Shown here one piece after another: positions 1-7,075 of a stretch of 7,573 nt of DNA (the stretch's first letter is position 1; each line of letters opens with the position of its first letter). The position numbers were made by a program, and so were the translations under genes. The stretch comes from an uncultured Lachnospiraceae bacterium (GTDB lineage: Bacteria; Bacillota; Clostridia; Lachnospirales; Lachnospiraceae), in assembly GCA_947068385.1 (NCBI GenBank), contig CAMTBF010000160.1, forward strand, positions 1 through 7,573, read 5' to 3'. A model generated the notes under the pieces. The model searched no databases and was not told where the DNA came from. It saw only the letters and a program-made list of their open reading frames with translations.

Positions 1-96
1 CACCACTCAAGATCTGTGCTCCAGTTTCGACTAAGCGCGGTTCTGATTCCCCCGGCTGTGCAAAGAAATTGCAAAAAGAATTTCGGAAAGCCCTGC

Positions 97-129
97 AAAA
101 GGGGCTGCCACATCCGCGGCAGCCCCTTT
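97..129 (-). terminator. Intrinsic terminator of the transporter operon
   Basis: A perfect 12-bp inverted repeat (98-109 with 118-129, core GGGGCTGCC/GGCAGCCCC) with an 8-nt loop lies 32 nt past the stop of the binding-protein gene. On the minus strand the stem ends in TTTT, then GC, so the U-tract is short but the stem is very stable. The A-run on its other side would let it also work for plus-strand transcripts. No gene is recognisable between it and position 1. Confidence 0.8.
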
Positions 130-161
130 GTATCTGTATTTTATTTCACAGATTATCTGTA

Positions 162-1889
162 TCACTTCACAGATTGATACCACTCATTCACTTCCTGCGT
201 AATCTGGTCTCCGCCCTGTGCCTTCCAGTCCTCCACGAACTTGTCGAAGGCATCGATGGATTCCTTTCCGTAGATGATGTTGGTGTACAGCTGCTTCTCC
301 ATGGTCTGGAGCTGCTCCCAGCTCCTCTGCATGGTGGAGGTAGGCGCTGTGTTGAACATATTGGGAAGCTGCTCCTCCGTGTGCTGTCCCGCGATCACAT
401 AGCCCTCGGCCATGGCGGGAGAAGTCTCGAAAGCTGCCGCCGCACGGATCTCTCCGCCGCTCTCCGGTGTCTTGCCGCCGGATACGTTGACATAGTCGTC
501 CGTGGTGTTCAGCGCGGGGGAGTTCTTCATGACCGTGCTCTTGCCAGGCATGAAGGGATCCGTCACAGGGGGATCGAACAGCGTGCTGTCGAACACCACC
601 TGGTCGTTTACGATATCGTAGTCATACTCCTGCAGATAGCCGTACTGGAAGTCGCCGGTTCCGAAGGCCCCGTCATACAGCCAGTCCAGATATTTGAAGA
701 ACTCTTCCATATGCTCGAACTCGCTGTTGAACATCAGCCAGCCGTCATTGACCTCAGCTGCCTGGTAGGTGGGATCCCCATTGTCCTGCCGCAGGGTCGG
801 ATAAGCCTTGATCACGGCATCGGGATGGACGCTGGTCACGTCAGCCACGGAGCCGATGGCCCAGGGACGTCCGATGAAGATGCCGGCCTTGCCCTCCGTG
901 AACTGTCCCATGGCGTCCCATGCGCCTGTGGCGGCAGCCTCCTGGAACAGCCAGCCGTTGGCATGCCACTGGGCGATCCGCTCCAGGGCCTTCTTGTTCC
1001 CCTCGTGGATGGAGCCGTACATCAGGTTGCCGTTCTCGTCCTCCTGCCAGCTGCCGGGATAGTTCTTTCCGGAATAAGCGGAGAACAGGGTCACAGGGTC
1101 TGCCACCCAGCCGGTGTTGTAGATGTCGCTGCCGGAATAGGTGAAGCCGTAGGTATCCTTCTGGCCGTTGCCGTCCGGATCGTCCTCGGTGAAGGCCTTG
1201 ATGACCGCCTCGAACTCGTCCATGTTGGTCGGGGCCTGGAGCCCTAAGTTATCCAGCCAGTCCTGGCGGATAATCATGACCTGTCCCTCGGTCAGATGGG
1301 GAGAGCAGGCGATTCCGTATGTCCTGCCGTCCTTGGTCAGAGGATAGAAGGTGGCGGGATACTGGTCATAGACCTCCTTCAGGCGCTCGGGCATGTACTG
1401 CTCGATGTCATCCGTGATGTCCTTCGCCCGTCCGGACTCGATCATGTCCGCGATCATCTGGGTGCCGTACACCGGGAACACGTCTGGCAAATCCTCGGAA
1501 CCCGTCAGGGCCAGGCGCAGCTTCGTGTCATAGTTTCCCGCATCGCCGCCCAGCAGCGTGGTCTCCATCTTCAGGCCCAGCTTCTCCTCGGCCAGCCTGG
1601 TCATGGGGTTGTTGTTGATGTCGTCCCCGGAGGCGTACCGTCCGGTGTTCTCGTCCAGCTGCTTCGCGATGGTGATGGTCAGCACCTCGCTGCTCTCTTC
1701 CCCGGCATCCGCGACGCTGCTCTCCTCTTCCGCACCGGCATCCTCACCGGCATCCGCGCTGCTCTCTTCAGCAGGGCTGCTCTCCTGGCTGCTGCTCCCC
1801 TGGCTGGATTCCCCGCCGCTGCCGCCGCATGCGCTCAGAAGCATTGCCGTGCCCAACAATAGACTTAAGGCTACTTTTCTTTTTTTCAT
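162..1889 (-). CDS. Extracellular sugar-binding lipoprotein of a CUT1 ABC transporter (LplA/YtcQ type)
   Basis: Substrate-binding subunit that captures an oligosaccharide outside the membrane and delivers it to the two permeases encoded just upstream. A lipoprotein signal is visible: basic N-terminus (MKKRK), hydrophobic stretch, then lipobox LSAC with the lipidated Cys at residue 21. About 47 residues of Ser/Glu/Ala/Asp-rich linker follow, a flexible tether to the membrane. The folded domain starts near LTITIAKQ. Family marks include IIRQDWLDNLGL, the acidic loop DDPDGNGQKDTYGF (a D-x-D-x-N-G-x-x-D calcium-loop-like motif about 235 residues in) and aromatic-rich segments typical of sugar sites. 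The frame is also open from an ATG at 1895, but the GAGGAGG ribosome site abuts that ATG directly. The ATG at 1889 sits 6 nt from the site and is the better start, giving 575 residues. It is the last gene of the transporter operon. The substrate cannot be read from the sequence; relatives import rhamnogalacturonan or other complex glycan fragments. Confidence 0.95.
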   Translation of the reverse strand: MKKRKVALSLLLGTAMLLSACGGSGGESSQGSSSQESSPAEESSADAGEDAGAEEESSVADAGEESSEVLTITIAKQLDENTGRYASGDDINNNPMTRLAEEKLGLKMETTLLGGDAGNYDTKLRLALTGSEDLPDVFPVYGTQMIADMIESGRAKDITDDIEQYMPERLKEVYDQYPATFYPLTKDGRTYGIACSPHLTEGQVMIIRQDWLDNLGLQAPTNMDEFEAVIKAFTEDDPDGNGQKDTYGFTYSGSDIYNTGWVADPVTLFSAYSGKNYPGSWQEDENGNLMYGSIHEGNKKALERIAQWHANGWLFQEAAATGAWDAMGQFTEGKAGIFIGRPWAIGSVADVTSVHPDAVIKAYPTLRQDNGDPTYQAAEVNDGWLMFNSEFEHMEEFFKYLDWLYDGAFGTGDFQYGYLQEYDYDIVNDQVVFDSTLFDPPVTDPFMPGKSTVMKNSPALNTTDDYVNVSGGKTPESGGEIRAAAAFETSPAMAEGYVIAGQHTEEQLPNMFNTAPTSTMQRSWEQLQTMEKQLYTNIIYGKESIDAFDKFVEDWKAQGGDQITQEVNEWYQSVK

Positions 1890-1895
1890 TTTCAT

Positions 1896-1903
1896 CCTCC
1901 TCT
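1896..1903 (-). promoter_or_regulatory. Ribosome binding site that decides the start of the binding-protein gene
   Basis: AGAGGAGG reads directly into the first in-frame ATG (1895) with no spacing, which would not allow initiation there. The next in-frame ATG (1889) is 6 nt away, a standard distance, and still leaves a complete lipoprotein signal peptide. Confidence 0.8.
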
Positions 1904-1912
1904 ATTTTTTTC

Positions 1913-1946
1913 ATGCGTCAGGCGCGCTCTTTGGCGTCTGACGCAT
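1913..1946 (-). other. Intercistronic stem-loop just before the binding-protein gene
   Basis: ATGCGTCAGGCGC (1913-1925) pairs with GCGTCTGACGCAT (1934-1946): 13 bp with one G-T position and an 8-nt loop. It ends about 10 nt before the GAGGAGG ribosome site of the binding-protein gene. On the transcript it is followed by A residues, not U, so it is not an intrinsic terminator. A likely role is protecting the 5' end of a processed binding-protein mRNA, or slowing decay from the permease side. This would let the binding protein be made in excess of the permeases, as such transporters need. Confidence 0.7.
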
Positions 1947-1950
1947 TTCT

Positions 1951-1978
1951 ATCTCTAGCCCCTCTTCGGGGCGGAGAT
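1951..1978 (-). other. Second intercistronic stem-loop, next to the first
   Basis: GCCCC (1958-1962) pairs with GGGGC (1968-1972) around a 5-nt loop. Outside a small internal bulge, ATCTC (1951-1955) pairs with GAGAT (1974-1978), giving 10 bp in all. It lies 32 nt past the stop of the downstream permease and only 4 nt from the other hairpin. No U-tract follows in either direction, so it probably serves mRNA processing or stability rather than termination. Confidence 0.55.
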
Positions 1979-2010
1979 TCCACTTGGGTTCCCTTTGATA
2001 CGATTGCGTA

Positions 2011-2886
2011 CTACTCCTTCACCGCGCCCATGACGATGCCCTTTGCGAAATGCTTCTGCAGGAAAGGATACACCATCAGGATGGGCAGCGCGCCGATGAA
2101 CACCTGGGCCGCCTTGATGGTCCGCTCCGACATGGCCGCCGCGGAGGTGGGATCCAGGGCCAAATCCTGCTGGTTCCCCTGCACCACGATGACCTGCAGG
2201 AAAGAGGCCAGCGGATAATCCTTGGTATCCGACATGTACAGGATACCTGTGAACCATTCGTTCCAGTTGCCTACCATGATGAACAGCGCCACCGTGGCCA
2301 GCCCCGCCTTGGACAGGGGCAGGAATATCTTCCACAGAATCTGGAAGAAGTTCGCGCCGTCCACCAGAGCCGCCTCCTCCAAAGCCTTTGGAATGGACTT
2401 GAAGAAGTTCATGATCAGTATCAGGTTATAGCAGCTGAAGGCCCCCGGAATGATGTAGACCCAGAAGCTGTTCTTCAGGCCCAAAGCTGAATTCACCAGA
2501 TAGCTGGGAATCAGGCCGCCGCCGAAAAGCATGGTGAACACGAAGAACCACATCAGCACCGTCCGCCCCCTGAAATCCTTGGACAGGGCGTACCCGGCCG
2601 TGACGATGACGAACATGCTGAAGAATGTACCGATCAGCGTCCGCGCCACGGAGATGGCGATGGAACGGATGAAGTTCGCGTTCTGGAAGGTCTTCTCATA
2701 GGCCATGGTGGTGAAGTCCACCGGCCAAAAGGTCACCATGCCGCTGTTCGCAGCCGCCTTACCGCTCAAGGAGATGGCGAACAGGTTCAATAGCGGAAGC
2801 ACGCACAGCAGAGCCATCAAAAGCAGGAATATCGTATTGCAGACAATAAATACCTTTCTCCCCGTAGAAACACGTCTCACTTTCAT
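2011..2886 (-). CDS. Carbohydrate ABC transporter permease, LplC/YtcP (MalG-like) type
   Basis: Inner-membrane permease of a CUT1 sugar importer, 291 residues, a normal full length for the family. About six hydrophobic segments are visible: near 14-40, 72-100, 109-130, 141-162, 193-210 and 258-275. The cytoplasmic EAA loop that docks the ATPase is clear at about 170-190 (EEAALVDGANFFQILWKIFLP, one residue shortened in some members), with the invariant G of DGA. The C-terminus FAKGIVMGAVKE is the family's usual ending. The gene starts 7 nt after the preceding permease, and its AGGAGGTG ribosome site overlaps that gene's stop codon, so translation is probably coupled. The spacing from GGAGG to the ATG is only 3 nt. 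A GTG two codons downstream (2880) would have a more usual 9-nt spacing, so the exact start is uncertain. It should form a heterodimer with the 314-residue permease. Confidence 0.97.
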   Translation of the reverse strand: MKVRRVSTGRKVFIVCNTIFLLLMALLCVLPLLNLFAISLSGKAAANSGMVTFWPVDFTTMAYEKTFQNANFIRSIAISVARTLIGTFFSMFVIVTAGYALSKDFRGRTVLMWFFVFTMLFGGGLIPSYLVNSALGLKNSFWVYIIPGAFSCYNLILIMNFFKSIPKALEEAALVDGANFFQILWKIFLPLSKAGLATVALFIMVGNWNEWFTGILYMSDTKDYPLASFLQVIVVQGNQQDLALDPTSAAAMSERTIKAAQVFIGALPILMVYPFLQKHFAKGIVMGAVKE

Positions 2887-2893
2887 CCACCTC

Positions 2894-3838
2894 CTAAAAG
2901 ATTCTGTATCCGGCGAACTTATACGCCAGCTTATACGCGATTGCCGTCAGCAGGAGCCCTACCCCCGACTTGAACAGGCCCACCGCCGTACCGAAGCTGT
3001 ACTGCCCGTTCACCAGGGACTGCCGGTACACATAAGTGTCGATGATGTCGCCCGTGCTGTAGGTCAGGGGCGAATACAGGTTGAAGATCTGGTCGAAGCC
3101 TGCGTTCAACACGTTTCCTAAGCTCAGGGTAGCCATGACGATGATCATGGGCAGGATACCGGTGAGGGTGATATGTATGGTCTGCTGCCAGCGGTTGGCC
3201 CCGTCCATCTCCGCCACCTCATACAGGTTCTGGTCGATGTTGGAGATGGCCGCCAGGTAGACGATCATGCCGAAGCCGAAGCCCTTCCACACATCGGATA
3301 TGACCACGATCTGCCGGAACATCCCGGCCTCCCCCAGGAAGAAGATGGGATCCACGCCCAGCTTCTGCAGAAAGCTGTTCACGATTCCGTCCAGTCCCAG
3401 GATGTCCCGCAGCATGCCTGCCACGGTGATCCAGGAGAGGAAATGGGGCAGATAGACCAGTGTCTGGATTCCCTTCTTTAATCCCGCATGCCTGACCTCG
3501 TTCAGCAGCAGCGCCATGACGATCGGCACCACCAGGCCGCATATGATCTTCGCCACCGCGATGATCAGGGTGTTGATGATCGCCTGATAAGATTCCTTGA
3601 ACATGAAGATCTGCTTGAAATTCTCCATGCCGATGAATTCCGATCCCCGGATCCCCAGCCAGGGCTTATAGTTCTGGAATGCCATCACCAGGCCGCCCAT
3701 GGGGATATAGCAGAATATCACCGCCAGGATGATGCTGGGCAGTACCAGCACGTACAGCGGCCAGTTGTGGGCTACCTCCTGCCTCCAGGTCTTCGGATGC
3801 CCCTTGAGCCCTTTGGAATGCTTTCCATTCATTCCCAT
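2894..3838 (-). CDS. Carbohydrate ABC transporter permease, LplB/YteP (MalF-like) type
   Basis: First gene of the transporter operon and the second membrane half of the importer, 314 residues. After a basic cytoplasmic N-terminus there are about six membrane segments: roughly 27-53, 85-112, 125-147, 175-199, 226-246 and 283-305. The hallmark segment NYKPWLGIRGSEFIGMENF (about 57-74) lies in the first outer loop of LplB-type permeases. The EAA loop is at about 206-230 (YEVAEMDGANRWQQTIHITL), with the conserved G, and the protein ends GYRIF, as is usual. The start is well supported: AAGGAGGG at 3846-3853 lies 7 nt before the ATG. A -10 element and a possible cre site lie upstream, and a terminator separates the gene from the regulatory genes, so it heads its own transcript. 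Confidence 0.97.
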   Translation of the reverse strand: MGMNGKHSKGLKGHPKTWRQEVAHNWPLYVLVLPSIILAVIFCYIPMGGLVMAFQNYKPWLGIRGSEFIGMENFKQIFMFKESYQAIINTLIIAVAKIICGLVVPIVMALLLNEVRHAGLKKGIQTLVYLPHFLSWITVAGMLRDILGLDGIVNSFLQKLGVDPIFFLGEAGMFRQIVVISDVWKGFGFGMIVYLAAISNIDQNLYEVAEMDGANRWQQTIHITLTGILPMIIVMATLSLGNVLNAGFDQIFNLYSPLTYSTGDIIDTYVYRQSLVNGQYSFGTAVGLFKSGVGLLLTAIAYKLAYKFAGYRIF

Positions 3839-3878
3839 TTCCCGTCCCTCCTTGTTTTTTCGTCCATTTTTTAAGAAT

Positions 3879-3903
3879 TTTCTGTTGGAATTCCTTTCTG
3901 TTG
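3879..3903 (-). repeat. Short direct repeat at the start of the permease leader
   Basis: On the minus strand CAACAGAAA occurs twice with a 16-nt period (3903-3895 and 3887-3879), each copy followed by an ATTC (GGAATTC, then ATTC). It begins 3 nt after the -10 and so covers the predicted transcription start and the first transcribed bases. It could be a small tandem duplication, or a binding or initial-transcription element; nothing in the sequence decides. Confidence 0.5.
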
Positions 3904-3906
3904 CCT

Positions 3907-3912
3907 ATTATA
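3907..3912 (-). promoter_or_regulatory. Predicted -10 of the permease operon promoter
   Basis: A consensus TATAAT lies about 69 nt before the first permease start, placing transcription start near 3900 and leaving a leader of about 60 nt. No good TTGACA lies 16-18 bp upstream (17-bp spacing gives TAGGAT), and there is no extended TG. This pattern fits a promoter that needs an activator such as the YesN-type regulator. The AT-rich core ATTATAAT is symmetric, so the same bases read as a -10 on the plus strand, but no gene lies that way. Confidence 0.5.
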
Positions 3913-3971
3913 ATGGAAAACCTGTCCGAATCCTATGAAGCAAATCTCTCAGTTTTGCCTAAAAATCAGAC

Positions 3972-3987
3972 ATGAAACCGGATTCAA
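3972..3987. promoter_or_regulatory. Candidate CcpA cre site
   Basis: ATGAAACCGGATTCAA fits the degenerate cre consensus WTGNNANCGNWNNCAW at every position. Its core TGAA-A-CCGG-A-TTCA is a palindrome broken only at one symmetric pair. It lies between the upstream terminator and the -10 of the permease operon, centred about 80 bp before the predicted transcription start. This placement is known for CcpA sites that activate and for some that repress, so the sign of control is open. A LacI-family local repressor could use the same shape of site. Confidence 0.55.
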
Positions 3988-4010
3988 TATGTCATTTTCT
4001 TAGCAGAAAT

Positions 4011-4040
4011 AAAAAAAGGACAATCGCCTGGCGACTGTCC
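4011..4040 (-). terminator. Intrinsic terminator of the sensor/regulator operon
   Basis: GGACAGTCGC and GCGATTGTCC form a 10-bp stem (one G-U) around a 3-nt loop, 37 nt past the stop of the second binding-protein gene. Seven U follow directly (4017-4011). This is a textbook terminator and shows that the transporter genes downstream are a separate transcription unit. Confidence 0.92.
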
Positions 4041-4077
4041 CTGTGCATATTGCAGCGCGACACAATGAAAGGGGGCA

Positions 4078-5627
4078 TCATGGCTCCTCCCGCATCCTCC
4101 CGTTCACGGTCCGTATCACATCCTCCAGCCCTGCCTCCTCGTACTCCTGCCTGATTTCCTCCCACATCTCCTCCACCGGCTCCGAACCGGTCATGATGCG
4201 CACGAAGTCGCCCCCGACCTGAATCGTGAAGTCGATCTGGGTCTCCTTCATGATGCTGCTGCATCTGGGCTCATACACCGGGATGGGGACGGTCTCCGCC
4301 TCCCGCATCAGCTCCAGGTCCCTCTCCTTGTAAGCCGATGGGATCGTGTCGGGAAACCGCTCGTCATACAAGCTGGAATCCCAGCGCACCAGTGTGGCGA
4401 ACACCCCGCAGGAGGGATATTTCCCCGCTACATAGACCTCTGGATCATGCATTTCTACCCTGCCGTCTACCACCTCATACAGATCCCCCTCCGGGCCGTA
4501 GGTGCCTAGGAAAGCCCCCTCGTCGCTCAGGAGATAATCGTAAATTTGAAGTATCTTATCCAGTTTTCCGTCATCCGCTTTGGCGCTGATATAGGATTCG
4601 CTCCAGGCATAGCCCCAGATGGGATACGCCTTGTTCCCGTCCTTATCCTGCATCAGCCCCAGGGCTTTCACATCCTCCAGAAAATCCCTTCCATGGTATT
4701 CCTCCCAGGGAATCCCCAGGCTTCCGTACACGCCGCCGAATCCGCCGGAGTACAGGAGCGCCGCGCTCTCTCCCCGGAGGAACTTCTCCTGAGCGCTGTT
4801 GACAGTCTGCATCACCGCATCCTGCTCGATGACACCGGAAGCATACAGCTCCCTGCCCAGCTGGAACGCGGGAATCAAATCATCCGTAAAATAAACAGGC
4901 CGATAGAGACCGTCCCCATCCAGCTTCCAGAAGAACTGGGTTCCGTCCGCCACAGCGATGGAGGAGGCATAGGGCAGCAGAAGCCCGCTGATCTGATCCA
5001 GGCTCCCGGAGGTCAGCCCCTGGATGCCTGTCCCCTCCGGATCCTCCCGGATGATCGCCAGCATCATCTCCTGGAATTCCTCCCAGGTCTCCGGCTCTTC
5101 GGTGATGCCCGCCGCCTGGGCCAGGTCCCACCGATAGGCGATGATCCTGTCGATGCTGGTCCAGGCCTGGGAGGGGTATGTGAGCCTGGGGATGCAGTAC
5201 ATCTCCCCGTCCACCAAAGAGAGCTGCTCCTCCGTCAGCCCCGCTACATACTGCTGCAGGTAAGGGTAGGCCGAGAGATCCTTTGGGATAGTGCTCAGCA
5301 GCCCCTTCTGAATCCACTGGAAATAGTAGAGGGAATTGCGGAAATCCCCCACGAACAGATCCGGCAGGCTGTCCGTGGCCGCCCATCGCTCGATTTTCTC
5401 ATAATAATCGTTCCAGGTCATGTTCACAGGTACAAAGGTCACATTGAACCGCTCTTCTATGGCCGTCAGCACCGGATCTCCCGCCAGAGCCTTCTCCGCG
5501 TCCCAGACTCCTATGGTAATCTTCATCCGCGTGTCCGGAACAGTCTCCTCCTTATCCGCAGCGCAGCCAATCACCCCCCGGACAGCAAAATCATCATCAA
5601 CCCCAAAAACAGAATCCGTCCTCTCAT
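4078..5627 (-). CDS. Second solute-binding lipoprotein, signal peptide broken by a homopolymer frameshift
   Basis: Family 1-like extracellular solute-binding protein encoded directly after the kinase and regulator, not with the permeases. As read, an open frame runs from an ATG at 5652, but its first 26 residues are charged, lack a signal peptide and have no ribosome site. An ATG at 5627, in another frame, starts MRGRILFLGLMMILLSGG and then hits TGA at 5571-5573, directly after a run of six G (5574-5579). With seven G the frame joins into the perfect lipobox VIGC (Cys 22), giving 516 residues. The mature part has the family's SBP layout: KITIGVWDAEKAL, then DSLPDLFVGD, DGEMYCIPRL, the YRWDLAQAAGI segment and TWEEFQEMM. 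The calcium-loop-like motif seen in the other binding protein is degenerate here (EDPEGTGIQG). AAGGAG at 5641-5646 and AGGAAGGG at 5629-5636 precede the proposed start. The break may be a sequencing error, a true mutation or a phase-variable tract. Without it the protein should be surface-anchored; with it the product would stay in the cytoplasm or be absent. Confidence 0.85.
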
Positions 5628-5692
5628 ACCCTTCCTGCCGCTCCTTCCCCATCCCGATCTGCCACCGTTTTGTGCCCGGCTGCGCCCCGCTT

Positions 5693-7075
5693 TCAGCTAT
5701 TGGTGCGGTACTGCCCCGGTGTCACCCCGGTAAATTTCTTGAAGGTCTTGATAAAGTGGAAAGTATCGTTGAAGCCCACCTCCAGGGCAATATCCGTCAG
5801 AGGCTTCTTGGTATTGGCCAGCAGCTCCTTGGCATCCTCCAGCCGCTTCTGGGTCACATAGTGCACAAAAGTGATCCCAGCCTCCTTTTTAAAAAGCTGG
5901 CTCACATAGTTGGAATTCATATGCAGCACCTGGGCCGCCCCCGACAGGGAAATCTCTCCCTTGTAGTTCTCGTTGATATACTGCATCAGCTTCATGAACG
6001 CCGCGTTGGAGAACATCGGCTGGTTCTCCGACCCCAGACTGTGCTCCTCCAGGAGACGCTTCAGCCGCCCTATCATTTCCGCAAAATCCCCATAGATTTC
6101 CACCAGCTGCTCTATGCTATAGACATAGGAATCGTTCTCCTCGTCCCGGGACTGGGACTGGGTGGAGACCATGTTGCAGAGCCGCAGGGCGCTGTACACG
6201 GTAAAGTCCCCCCTGCCCCTGTCCCTGATTTCCTCCAGCAGGGCGTTCAGGTCGCCCCACTGGCCTGCCTGGAGCTTCTCCTGGACGCTGTCCAGCCAGC
6301 GGTTGGCTCTTGCCTCGTCCGGTCGGGCGCATATCCGCTCCTTGCTGTCCACAAAATACTGGAAAGCGCGCCTGTTGCACTCCTCCAGCCCGTCGTAGAT
6401 TTCGCCGCCGGATACTGCCTGCTCCAGATACCCGATTCCAAACCACCCGGGAATCTCCTCCAGCGCCTCCGCCAGCTCCGATACCCGGTCTGTCTTCATG
6501 ATATAGCCCCACTGCCGCCAGCCCAGCCGCATGCAGACCCCCGCCTGCTCCAGCGCCTCCAGCTTCCGCTCCCCCACAGAGGCCGCAAGAAAGCAGCTCT
6601 CCTGGGTGAACCCAAGGCCCGAAAGGCATTCCCTGATTTCCGATGCGTTGCGCCTTTCCAGCACGTCCACCAAATCCTCCCAGTCCCCGATATGCCTGTC
6701 CCGGTTCAGGTTCTGCACCGCCTTGCGCAAAAACCGGGTCATCTGGGTATAGTCCAGGGGCTTTAAGCAGTATCCGATGACGCCGTACTGGATGGCCTTC
6801 TCCGCATAGGCGAACTCCGCGTAGCCGCTGGCGATGATAAGCTGCATCTTTTCGTTCCGCCTGCGCAGCTGCTCACAGAGCTCCAGGCCGTTGATCCCAG
6901 GCATGCGGATATCAATGATCGCCACGTCCACCTGCTCCTTCTGGGCCAGCCTCAGCGCCTCCCTGCCGTCAGATGCCGTGGCCGCCACCACCAGGCCAAG
7001 CTCAACCCAGGGCACGGAGCCCACCAGAGATTGTATTACGGAATTTTCATCATCTGCTATCAGTACCCGGAACAT
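5693..7075 (-). CDS. YesN-type response regulator, receiver plus AraC-family DNA-binding domain
   Basis: Transcription factor phosphorylated by the adjacent YesM-type kinase, 460 residues. The N-terminal receiver (about 1-120) has every key residue: acidic pair D8/D9, phospho-acceptor D55 in the IIDIRMPG motif, S83 and K105 in CLKP. A helical linker of over 200 residues follows, typical of YesN proteins and poorly conserved. The AraC-type double helix-turn-helix domain fills about 362-458 (QYINENYKGEISLSGAAQVL, then HMNSNYVSQLFKKEAG, DIALEVGFNDTFHFIKTFKK, ending FTGVTPGQYR). AAGGAGAGG lies 8 nt before the ATG, and the kinase gene stops 51 nt upstream, so the two are co-transcribed. Regulators of this type usually activate a neighbouring sugar transporter. 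The likely target is the permease promoter near 3912, whose poor -35 fits an activated promoter; that link is inference. Confidence 0.95.
   Translation of the reverse strand: MFRVLIADDENSVIQSLVGSVPWVELGLVVAATASDGREALRLAQKEQVDVAIIDIRMPGINGLELCEQLRRRNEKMQLIIASGYAEFAYAEKAIQYGVIGYCLKPLDYTQMTRFLRKAVQNLNRDRHIGDWEDLVDVLERRNASEIRECLSGLGFTQESCFLAASVGERKLEALEQAGVCMRLGWRQWGYIMKTDRVSELAEALEEIPGWFGIGYLEQAVSGGEIYDGLEECNRRAFQYFVDSKERICARPDEARANRWLDSVQEKLQAGQWGDLNALLEEIRDRGRGDFTVYSALRLCNMVSTQSQSRDEENDSYVYSIEQLVEIYGDFAEMIGRLKRLLEEHSLGSENQPMFSNAAFMKLMQYINENYKGEISLSGAAQVLHMNSNYVSQLFKKEAGITFVHYVTQKRLEDAKELLANTKKPLTDIALEVGFNDTFHFIKTFKKFTGVTPGQYRTNS

Larger units (their letters stand above)
3839..4010 (-). promoter_or_regulatory. 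Control region between the two operons
   Basis: This AT-rich stretch contains no gene. In reading order it holds the tail of the terminator U-tract, the cre-like palindrome, the segment expected to hold the YesN-type regulator sites, the -10, the leader repeat and the AAGGAGGG ribosome site. TTTCAT (3977-3972) and CTTCAT (3940-3935) are a weak direct repeat 37 bp apart. I see no clear pair of AraC-type half-sites. Confidence 0.6.

Noticed and set aside
1..96. Possible start of another gene or a repeat element at the left edge
   Set aside because: No start codon with a ribosome site on the minus strand and no clear inverted or direct repeat; too little sequence to judge.
69..1247. Long plus-strand open frame (392 codons) opposite the main binding-protein gene
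   Set aside because: It mirrors a GC-rich coding strand, has no recognisable domain, and lies wholly antisense to an intact, clearly recognisable gene and its terminator.
1913..1978. Hairpins before the binding-protein gene as intrinsic terminators or attenuators
   Set aside because: Neither is followed by a U-tract on the minus strand, and no competing alternative stem was evident.
3829..3867. A 12-codon leader open frame overlapping the first permease start
   Set aside because: Its ATG has no ribosome binding site; the frame merely runs through the permease's own site.
4546..5733. Plus-strand open frame (395 codons) opposite the second lipoprotein gene
   Set aside because: Same shadow pattern, with no ribosome site or family resemblance.
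5420..6766. Long plus-strand open frame (448 codons) opposite the regulator and second lipoprotein gene
   Set aside because: It runs antisense across two real genes and their junction. The protein is Leu/Pro/His-rich without domains, as expected from the reverse of GC-rich codons.
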